Assembly: GCF_905171765.1 (NCBI RefSeq)
Contig: NC_053390.1
Span: 582,950,471-583,014,470 of the forward strand
Direction of reading: 5' to 3'
DNA: 64,000 nt
DNA from: Bufo bufo
Lineage: Eukaryota > Chordata > Amphibia > Anura > Bufonidae
The position numbers and the translations under genes were made by a program. The notes beneath the pieces were generated by a model that saw nothing but the letters and a program-made list of their open reading frames with translations, was not told the DNA's origin and ran no database searches. This document shows, in pieces, positions 55,958 through 64,000 of the stretch; the first letter of the stretch is position 1; each line of letters begins with the position of its first letter.

Positions 55958-57007
55958 CACTCAACTAAAGAATTATTAGGAACACCTGTTCTATTTCTCA
56001 TTAATGCAATTATCTAGTCAACCAATCACATGGCAGTTGCTTCAATGCATTTAGGGGTGTGGTCCTGGTCAAGACAATCTCTTGAACTCCAAACTGAATG
56101 TCAGAATGGGAAAGAAAGGTGATTTAAGCAATTTTGAGCGTGGCATGGTTGTTGGTGCCAGACGGGCCGGTCTGAGTATTTCACAATCTGCTCAGTTACT
56201 GGGATTTTCACGCACAACCATTTCTAGGGTTTACAAAGAATGGTGTGAAAAGGGAAAAACATCCAGTATGCGGAAGTCCTGTGGGCAAAAATGCCTTGTG
56301 GATGCTAGAGGTCAGAGGAGAATGGGCCGACTGATTCAAGCTGATAGAAGAGCAACGTTGACTGAAATAACCACTCGTTACAACCGAGGTATGCAGCAAA
56401 GCATTTGTGAAGCCACAACATGCACAACCTTGAGGCGGATGGGGTACAACAGCAGAAGACCCCACCGGGTACCACTCATCTCCACTACAAATAGGAAAAA
56501 GAGGCTACAATTTGCACGAGCTCACCAAAATTGGACTGTTGAAGACCGGAAAAATGTTGCCTGGTCTGATGAGTCTCGATTTCTGTTGAGACATTCAAAT
56601 GGTAGAGTCTGAATTTGGCGTAAACAGAATGAGAACATGTATCCATCCTCTGATGGCTACTTCCAGCAGGATAATGCACCATGTCACAAAGCTCGAATCA
56701 TTTCAAATTGGTTTCTTGAACATGACAATGAGTTCACTGTACTAAAATGGCCCCCACAGTCACCAGATCTCAACCCAATAGAGCATCTTTGGGATGTGGT
56801 GGAACGGGAGCTTCGTGCCCTGGATGTGCATCCCTTAAATCTCCATCAACTGCAAGATGCTATCCTATCAATATGGGCCAACATTTCTAAAGAATGCTAT
56901 CAGCACCTTGTTGAATCAATGCCACGTAGAATTAAGGCAGTTCTGAAGGCAAAAGGGGGTCCAACACCGCATTAGTATGGTGTTTCTAATAATTCTTTAG
57001 GTGAGTG
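55958..57007 (+). mobile_element. Tc1/mariner element, DD36E type, internally deleted
   Basis: TIR CACTCAACTAAAGAATTATT at left and, reversed, CACTCACCTAAAGAATTATT at right, flanked by TA (55956-55957 and 57008-57009). It splits the L1 endonuclease. Confidence 0.9.
56106..56975 (+). pseudogene. Tc1-like transposase, DD36E spacing, internal deletion and stop
   Basis: Start at ATG 56106 (MGKKGDLSNFERG). Helix-turn-helix motifs include SISQSAQLLGFSRTTISRVY. The first catalytic aspartate is in AWSDESRF. The frame stops at 56610 and a block before YPSSDGYFQQDNAPCH is missing compared with full-length relatives. The second D (QQDNA) and the E (DLNPIEHLW) have 36 residues between them. That spacing fits the lineage named Incomer (IC) in the literature (from memory). 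Not functional. Confidence 0.85.
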
Positions 57008-57345
57008 TATATGCCAAGAAGAACATATAGATTGCATTGAATGTATGCTGCCACAAATATGTATCGACCAGCAGGATCAATCTGCATTTTTTTGAGCTCC
57101 CAACGTAATGACTTATGTACCAGTAAGGAAACACCTCGGGACATATTTGTATAACATGAGTGTTGTGCCCACTGTAGCCAAGGCTTCCAAAGCCTTTTAG
57201 TAGTCTCTGCGGTCAGGTGAGTCTCCTGTAAACACAGGATATGGGGATTGAACTTTCTAATCACAGAGAATACCATGGCACGTTTCCTGACACTTCCCAA
57301 ACCTCGAATATTCCATGACATTACCTGTATGTCAGCCATTTTAGC

Positions 57346-58084
57346 ATATATAACCAATTATTTTGGATCCATACTAAATACCGATATAGCGAATTCCCAT
57401 TATCCAATTCAGCGACTATCTCACATCTCAACGAGCTCTGTTGTATAGCAATATCATAGTACAGAACGGTTAACACATAACATGGAACAGTATAGCAGGA
57501 CCTGGGACTTAGCTTATTTCCAACAAATGTCTCCACAGTCCCGCTAGTAGTAAAACAGAGTTGAAGTTCCCATGGCTAATAACAGACGGGGTGTACTAGT
57601 GGTAGAGTTTACCAGTTGCACTTAATTAACAGGTGTAACAAACAAACTCACATACCCCAACTTTCTCCCATTAAGGTGAGTATTGTATAAACGCTCAACT
57701 TAGGTGCATGAGTATATAAGGTGGTAATGCCTTTAAATGTGATGAAGCTTAATGGTAAGGTGAATTCCCTTTCTCCACACACAGCACTTATCCTTGTAAG
57801 GCACAGCATGACATTACACTATTGAACGACAAGCCAAAATAGCTATAGCAAAGCAAAGGATCGGACAGGAATTGGATAAGAATAGACGATAACAGCAGGT
57901 AAAAGGGATATAAGGCAAGAGGAAGATGATAAATGAGGAGAATTCACATGCTAAGTTAATACCTGTGAAAAGAAAAGGTATGGTTATGAATAGGTATAAG
58001 TTCCAGTGGTGTGGTCGTGGGTCTTGAGTGAGCATCCGCTTCACATTGTAGGCTAGTAGACAGCAAATGTCCCTGAAGATAATT
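57346..58084 (-). other. Spacer between L1 ORF1 and ORF2
   Basis: No supported gene. The position fits the inter-ORF region or decayed ORF1 end of the L1. Confidence 0.5.
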
Positions 58085-58794
58085 TCATCTTTGGGCTCTG
58101 GCAGAACGATGTTTACTGTCCAACCAATTGAAAGCTTCCACTGGTGAATTGAAGAATTTACTGCTTTCTCCATCTGTGATTCTCAGCCGGGCTGGATAAG
58201 CCATAGAATATGGTATATTTAAGTCGCGGAGGCGATTTTTCACTGCCATGAACGTAGCTCTGCGTTGTTGTAATTCCGCAGAGAAATCCGGGAAGAGCAT
58301 AATTGTGGCATTTTCGAAGCACAAATTTTGTTTACGTCGTGCTAGCTGAAGGATGAGATGAGATCTCTATCAGTAGAGTTCAATAAACGGGCTAACATCG
58401 GTCGCAGGGGAGCTCCCGGTAATGCTTTGGCGGGAACTCTATGAGCTCTCTCCACAATGAATGCAGTTGAAAAATTCGCAATAAGGAAAGTGGATTTGAG
58501 CCATGTTGTAACGAAGACGCAAGGATCATTACCCTCTGCTCGTTCCGGTAATCCTATTATGCGCAGGTTGTTGCGACGTGTGCGATTCTCGTAGTCATCA
58601 CACTTCTGCTGCCAGAATTCCACTTTCTTCTCCAATTCAGATATTTGTGCAGGTATCGGATTAACTCGGTCTTCCATATCGGAAAGTCTCTGTTCAGGCT
58701 CTTTAATGTGCTCCCGCATATTTTGCATATCCGCTCTTAAAAGGCCTATGTCTACCTTTACCTCCTCCATCTTTTGGCTTACCAGCGGAATCAA
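58085..58794 (-). pseudogene. L1 ORF1 (coiled coil, RRM, C-terminal domain), broken
   Basis: MIPLVSQKMEEVKVDIGLL starts a coiled coil with heptads through ISELEKKVEFWQQK. Then comes the RRM signature NRTRRNNLRIIGLPE and FIVERAHRVPAKAL. After a frame change the C-terminal domain reads IMLFPDFSAELQQRRATF and VKNRLRDLNIPYSMAYPARL. This is the standard L1 ORF1 order. The frame break lies near 58340. Confidence 0.85.
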
Positions 58795-58830
58795 ATTTTT
58801 GAGAAATTCTCTAATCTCTAGTCTCTATAG

Positions 58831-58955
58831 ATCCTGCCCGGTTTTTCTAGCTAGCCTGAATATGTAAAAAGCTATAATCCATTTGTCTTCTTGGCAACTT
58901 ACTTCTACCTGTTTCCTAGACACAGTTGGTCCACAACCATTATCTGTAACATGTG
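58831..58955. other. Short unassigned stretch
   Basis: Between the L1 5' side and the LTR TSD; nothing recognised. Confidence 0.4.
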
Positions 58956-60098
58956 TGTAGTGTCCCACTAGGTAGGGGTGGGCACTACACAAGGGTCAAT
59001 TGGGTCACGTGTTACTCCTACTCCTAAGGGACAGTGATATTATATTTACCATGTACTTTAATGTATTTTCTATGTGCTGTTGTGTATATTGTTCCCCTGT
59101 GACATGCATAGCAGGCCTATGAGGGTGTAGTTAGGCATCCTAGACACTAGAGGGAGATAGGGAGCCCCTAGTATAAATGTTCAGGCCCAGACAGGGAGGA
59201 GTTAGATCATAGTCAGGAGTCTGTGGAGACAGAAGTGAGAAGGCACCAGCCAGAGATATGCTGAGGGCCTCCTCCTGACATGCAGCTTGATAGTCCTGAC
59301 TGCTAGCCACTACCAGGAGGCTAGTGAAGGATTATAGCCTGCCTGAAGTATTACTGAACCTATTATAGCTCAGAAGAATCTACCCCAGCAGAAGAGATGT
59401 GCCTCCTGGGAGAAACCTGCAGTAACCCTCAAGCCAAGCAGAGCCATTGCATCCAATTAAGATAAGTAAGCTGATGGGTAGAGGAACTATAAAGTGAGAG
59501 CAAGGGTCAATACGGGAGGAAGATTATTTATCAAGGATTAAAGCCAGCATTTAGGCATCCGGGCCTTGGGATAGAAACCAGACAGGAGTTCTAAAGAACA
59601 GTGTACACTATTTCTGAGGAGAAGGTACAACCTGATTCTGAGTGTGTTGTTGATTACCCTCTGAGTATCTTGCACAGAATTATACCTGCCAGTATTTGAA
59701 ATAAGCCTGCTTGTGAAGCATATGATATAAGGGACTGCATTACCATCTTGATGTACAAAGTTGGACTGTTATAAGTAAAGCAACGTTTGGTTCACTATAC
59801 CACCTGTGTACCTCAATTATTGCTACTGGAAATCGGTGTGCCACCGTTACAGGCACTGGCGTCACGATCCTTAAACTGACCTTGCCCCAGGCTCTCAAAA
59901 CACCTGCAACATCCAGGGCACCTCATCCACCATCAGGCCTGGTCCCTACATACAGAGCGTGCCCCAGAGGAACTTTGTGTCAGCCTAACCTTCACTGTTG
60001 CAAGCCTGCCCAGGGTTCTCCTATGAACAGTGAGTAACCCTCGATTGCCCATAACCGTGACCTCACTTCGCAATACCCTGCAGGTCTGGCGTGCTGCA
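58956..60098 (+). mobile_element. Solo LTR, family D copy 2
   Basis: Begins TGTAGTGTCCCACTAGG and ends GGCGTGCTGCA, flanked by a 4-bp TSD TGTG (58952-58955 and 60099-60102). Length 1143 bp. Blocks are collinear with 39945-40939 but it carries extra sequence. No internal genes. Confidence 0.85.
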
Positions 60099-60102
60099 TG
60101 TG

Positions 60103-60631
60103 CATCCTCATGTTCTTAAAGGATATAGCTCTGTGATTGCCAAACTATTTTTTCTTTATATTTAATAATTTCTGACATGCAGGAAAGGTGCCAATGGACT
60201 AGCCAAAAGCAAACTTTATCCCTACATTCAAAGTATATATTTTTGGGGAAAAAATAATATGCTATTTATACTCTAAATGGCTCACAAAGTCAACAAGTTA
60301 TTGTCTGGCATTAGGAAAGGATGGTGTCTAGAGAAGAAAGCAATATTTTACTGCTTTATACAGCACTGGTGCAATTCTGTCTTGAGTAATCAGTTTTGTG
60401 CACCAGTCCACAAAATTGTAATGGTGTTTTTTTTACTTCATTTTTTTGCCAGTGAGTGTAAATGGAAGAACAGAATTAATCATTGTTAATTTTCTGTAAC
60501 ATTACCACGGCATATGTTGAAAGATCCCCTTGTACTGTACATGCCTAAGGAATAGCTAAACAGTACAGATATAAAGAGTATAATATATGGAATCATTTTT
60601 TCTCAAGCACTGGGAACACATATTGATGTAT

Positions 60632-60679
<48 letters not shown>

Positions 60680-61317
60680 TATACACATATACATATATAC
60701 GGTATATTGATCAGGACATTCCTTCTGCAATTCTGAAATGCAATCAAAATTATTTTTAAAAAAATTATTAATACAGAAGACATTGAAAGGGACAGGAAAC
60801 AGGGTAATCTATATCCTGCAGAGTGGCATAAATATAGCTGTCTATAATTATTGGATAGCTGCTTTCAGTAGTGAGAGGGAGGGAGATGAGCAGAAGCATT
60901 GTGTCATCAGCTGCATTGAATGTGTTGCTAAGGTACTCTGTGTCGAAGCAGGATTGATTTCCCTTAATGTCCCACTGGCACGACTCCCAGGGAGACTAGA
61001 TTTCAGCTGCTCACACCTTTAACCCTTCCACCCTGACTTTTAAAGCCTCGGTATTTTGCAATAATTGGTTAGCTACCTGATTATCTCCTTCTGCTATATC
61101 AGAGTAGGTGGGGATTATTTGACAGTTTTCCAACTCACGTAATAGAGTTGGTCTCAGCACTGCACTATATATCTGGAATAAAGATCAAGGTTAACATTGC
61201 ATGACTCAGAAACAAATATATTGTGGATAATTCAATTAATTGAACCGTAAATGTTAATTTTCCATTCAGTTGTATATATGATACAAAATATGACTTTTTC
61301 AAAAATATATTTAATGC
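60103..61317. other. AT-rich region with a TA microsatellite, no gene recognised
   Basis: A TA run lies at about 60632-60671. No paired termini or convincing coding frame. This is one of the few stretches that could be non-repetitive host DNA. Confidence 0.45.
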
Positions 61318-61860
61318 CCTTTTCTATTCCACGGTTCCGCAAAACAAATGAAACATATCCTATACTTGTCCATGAAAATCAGGACATGGCCCCATTGAAT
61401 TCTATATCCGTTTTTTTTGCGGATCTGTTTTTTTGCGGATCCGCAAAGAAACGGATAGCATTCAATATTTTTGCGGACAGCATACGGCCGTCTGAATGAG
61501 CCCTTAGGCTACTTTCACACTAGCGGCAGGATGGATCAGACAGGCTGTTTACCCTGTCGGATCCGTCCTGCCGCTATTTTGCCGTGCCGCCGGACTGCCG
61601 CTCTGTCCCCAGAAATGCTTCAAAATCTGTGTAAAAAATTCTGTTTGAAGTGGCCATAAGGCTAATGTGACGGACTGAACCATCACATTAGCCTTATGGC
61701 CTCTCCAGCAGCCCCAGTGACGGTTCAGTCCGTCACATTAGCCTTATGGCCACTTCAAACAGAATTTTTTGCACTGATTTTGAAGCATTTCTGCATCAAA
61801 ATCAGCTCCAAACAAAGCTAAAAACAGCCTCCCATTCATTTCAATGGGAGGCAGCACTTA
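61318..61860. repeat. Mosaic of MITE fragments with hairpins
   Basis: GGCCGTCTGAATGAGCCC near 61487 and TGCGGATCCGCAAA near 61433 echo the palindromic satellite at 36.8 kb. CTACTTTCACACTAGCG at about 61510 is the end of the MITE family seen at 41617. GGCCATAAGGCTAATGTGAC near 61653 is mirrored near 61732. Confidence 0.6.
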
Positions 61861-61905
61861 ACCACTTTCCAAGTTTTATTGCCTGTAACAATAGTCCATC
61901 AAAGG

Positions 61906-61936
61906 GACGCGTTTCGGCTCAATTGCCTTTCTCAAC
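61906..61936 (-). ncRNA. Hammerhead-like motif of PLE-8, degenerate
   Basis: Minus strand: UUGAGAA in place of CUGANGA, stem II GGC/GCC around AAUUGA, then GAAACGCGUC. Two core bases differ, so cleavage is doubtful. Confidence 0.4.
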
Positions 61937-62277
61937 AAACAGATAAATATACATGTTAAGCAACTCATATATATATATGCGTATCAATGATTGAAGAAAG
62001 GAAAATCACAGTGATGTGAACGCCCATAATAGGGGCGGTATGTACATGGTCACATGGTAACAAAATCAAGGTAGTCAATCAGGGAATCAAAAAGCGCAAC
62101 AGGTAACAAAATACATGTCAATCGTAATGAAAATGAAATAATGTTGTTAAATACCAATACAACTGAGGAACTCCTTCATTTGTATGGTAGATGTCTGGAA
62201 AAAAATATAATAATGCAAAAAAGATTGTAAAAAATCAGTAAAACTGAGATGAACAGGAAAAATAGCACTACAAGAAG

Positions 62278-62740
62278 TCAGATATGCATAATTTCATAGT
62301 CGCGGTTGAGGCCTCTCGGATATAGGGTATCAAGGGTATGAATCCAGTACGCCTCCCGACGCAAAAGTAATTTTTTAATGTCGCCACCCCGTCTGGGTCT
62401 AGAAATCTGCTCTATCACCTGAAATTTTAATTGAGCGACTGTATGATGAAACTTATCGAAATGGGAAGGAACTGGTAAAAACAAATTTTTCGTCCTAATG
62501 GTGGATTTATGTTTTCCAATGCGGTCTTTGACGCTCTGCATAGTTTCCCCAATGTAAAGTAACCCACAAGGACATTTTATTAGATATATAACGTTGGCTG
62601 ATTCACAAGTGAAAAAGCCATCAACTGCATGTGAGCGTCCAGTATGTGGGTGGTAAACATTGGGCCCTTTGATGACATTAGAGCACTGGAAACAATGGAG
62701 ACATGGAAACGTACCCTTCCGCTGTGTAGCCAGGACCCCC
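62278..62740 (-). pseudogene. PLE-8 GIY-YIG endonuclease
   Basis: Starts at the fold-back with KGTFPCLHCFQCSNVIKGP (the cysteine linker). Then come VIYLIKCPCGLLYIGETMQ and RIGKHKSTIR (GIY-YIG core), HFDKFHH, GGDIKKLLLRREAYWI and PRGLNRDYE to the stop at 62278. The domain is uninterrupted, but RT is absent. The first about 23 residues of the longest frame come from the inverted duplicate. Confidence 0.82.
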
Positions 62741-62815
62741 TTAAACAGGGGGTCCTGGCTACACAGCGGAAGGGTACGTTTCCATGTCTCCATTGTTTCC
62801 AGTGCTCTAATGTCA
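62673..62815. repeat. Perfect 68-bp inverted repeat at the PLE-8 truncation point
   Basis: Arms 62673-62740 and 62748-62815 match at every position, with loop TTAAACA. The left arm is PLE coding sequence and the right arm its inverted copy. Confidence 0.95.
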
Positions 62816-62977
62816 AACATAAAGAGAAATTACAAACATTAGTTTCTATATATATATATGTTATGTTAAAGTTACATATTGTTCTTTCACAATTCTCCTG
62901 CACTATCATACATGTATGAGAAAGGTATAACACATAAACATAAAGAAAATCAAAGTGAACCACAGATCTAGGGGCTC
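62816..62977. other. Short spacer between two PLEs
   Basis: AT-rich with a small TA run; nothing else recognised. Confidence 0.4.
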
Positions 62978-64000
62978 TCACCTAAACTCTACATTAAGAC
63001 CTCTAGGGTGCAAGCCATCCAGATCATATATCCATCGCAATTCTCTTTTCTTCAGGATTGCTAAGCGATCACCACCTCTCCTGGGAAGTGTAATCTGGTC
63101 AATAATCCAGCATCTTAGATCCCGTTCGGTATGTTGAAGGGATCTAAAATGTCTGGACACTGGTAAATCAGTACGCTTTTTCCTTATTGAGTTTCTATGA
63201 TTATTCAACCTCAATTTCAATTCTGTTGATGTTTCTCCAACATATATTAAATTGCAAGGACAAGCCAACACATAAATTACATATGATGAGGAACAAGTCA
63301 GATGAAATTTGATGGGATATTCTTTATTTGTGGATGGATGTATAAAAGACCTGGATTTACAAATGTAGCGACAATTGACGCAGTTGAGGCATGGAAAACA
63401 TCCATGCCCCGAGTGCGTCAATGTTCGCTGTATACTGATTTTTTTAGGACCTACGTCTGCTCTGACTAGATGGTCTTTGATGTTTCTATTTTTGCGATAC
63501 GATAGAAGGGGAGGAAGTTTGAACTCAGGCACATCCTTAATGGATCTACTTAAAATACTCCAATTATCTTTCAAGATACGTCCTATTGCCATACTGCAAC
63601 CGGAGTATGTGGACATGAATGGTATCCTTTGGATTTTTTGAGAAGTAGTTGGTACTTTTTCTGTGTTAGTATGTAAGATTTTACTTTTTCGTTCGTTTAA
63701 CAATCTACGAGGATAGCCCCGTTCCTTGAATTTATCTGCCATCATGTCTAATGTAGTTACTAACTAAGCCTGATCCGATACAATGCGCTTCGTACATAGG
63801 AATTGTGAGTGAGGGAGATGTTTGACTAGGCTGCGCGGGTGGTTGCTTTGCCTGTCTGTTGACTTGACAAACAAGCCCGTACAAATTGAACCATCAACCA
63901 ATTTGACATTAGTATCTAAGAATGACAATTGTGTTTTGGAATAAGATACTGTGTATTGAAGATCAGAATCAATACTATTAAGGTATACATGAAACTAACT
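62978..64000 (-). CDS. PLE-9 polyprotein C-terminal part, runs off the window
   Basis: The minus strand enters at 64000 with LSFLDTNVKLVDGSICTGL, then HPRSLVKHLPHSQF (end of RT), a stop or two near 63750, then MMADKFKERGYPRRLLNE. The cysteine linker GCFPCLNCVNC follows, then VIYVLACPCNLIYVGETST and RLNNHRNSIR (GIY-YIG), GGDRLAILKKRELRWI and PRGLNVEF at 62978. The 255-codon segment from 63745 is open. The catalytic RT core lies outside the window. Its sequence differs clearly from PLE-8 next to it. Confidence 0.75.

Larger units (their letters stand above)
50727..57345 (-). pseudogene. L1 ORF2 (endonuclease, RT, C-terminal domain), broken
   Basis: The N-terminus at 57345 reads MSWNIRGLGSVRKRA with LQETHL, the start of the apurinic-type endonuclease. 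SDHSPLLLTF near 55600 is the endonuclease end. Next come an RRLFFSRQYYFEMG connector and KIWGGLPLSVAG to LPKFLYVLEH, the region just after the RT core. The RT core with its YxDD is missing around the 54.7-55.0 kb insertion. The C-terminal CCHRC region (SCCHRCSMERANFWHLIW) follows. A single in-frame TAG at 50997-50999 precedes the last 78 residues (LARKAVAIRWMAE). Target-primed retrotransposition is the family's known mechanism; this copy is dead. Confidence 0.82.
50551..58830 (-). mobile_element. L1-type LINE, minus strand, split by three insertions
   Basis: The poly-A tail appears as a T run at 50551-50563. Reading leftwards from 58.8 kb the order is ORF1 (58794-58085), a spacer, ORF2 endonuclease (57345 onward), connector, missing RT core, then the ORF2 C-terminus. 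Insertions: a Tc1 at 55958-57007, a PLE fragment at about 54737-54997 and a 5'-truncated PLE at 51885-54260. The L1's own TSD was not found. Confidence 0.8.
61861..62740 (-). mobile_element. 5'-truncated PLE (PLE-8)
   Basis: 3' region with a hammerhead-like motif (61906-61936), the GIY-YIG gene, then an abrupt end at 62740 where sequence folds back on itself. Confidence 0.75.

Overview
The window looks like vertebrate nuclear DNA, most probably from a frog or toad. I infer this from the repeat families present: several hAT lineages, piggyBac-type TTAA elements, Tc1 elements, L1 and L2 LINEs, a DIRS-like element and many Penelope-like elements. I found no convincing host gene, tRNA, rRNA or CRISPR array. 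Almost every recognisable protein is a transposon protein, and nearly all are broken. The main exception is one intact Tc1/mariner transposase of 338 residues.

Layout. 1-3.5 kb: minus-strand DIRS-like retrotransposon (gag plus start of RT) with a 36-bp tandem array and a GC-rich tract. 3.5-7.9 kb: minus-strand hAT element (family A) with two hAT MITEs nested in its dead transposase. 8-13.5 kb: a degenerate repeat, an L1 ORF1 remnant, hAT and piggyBac-type MITEs and an LTR-like sequence. 14.8-17.3 kb: an old tandem array broken by a MITE, an L2 tail and a Penelope-like fold-back. 17.35-20.2 kb: a nearly complete Penelope-like element (PLE). 21.6-27.5 kb: LTR-like sequence, MITEs, hAT family B ends and a PLE split into opposite orientations. 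27.6-39.7 kb: a deep nest, with the 5' half of a hAT-A copy, a Tc1 element, a PLE fold-back, a 5.5-kb piggyBac-type element that contains another PLE and a palindromic satellite, and hAT-B terminal sequence. 39.9-50 kb: solo LTRs, an L1 3' fragment, a mariner-type MITE and a hAT-B transposase gene split by a 1.39-kb hAT-like element. 50.5-58.8 kb: a minus-strand L1 split by two PLE segments and a Tc1 element. 58.9-64 kb: a solo LTR, MITEs and two minus-strand PLEs.

Boundaries are strongest where I could read target-site duplications (TSDs). These include 8-bp TSDs for seven hAT-type inserts, TTAA for piggyBac-type elements, 4-bp for two solo LTRs, 5-bp for a third LTR, TA for mariner types, and a perfect 111-bp direct repeat flanking one PLE. 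The most interesting theme is the PLE swarm: about nine segments from at least two clearly different GIY-YIG lineages, several with hammerhead ribozyme folds and several with inverted duplications. I see no evidence of a new cellular system; the interest lies in transposon biology.
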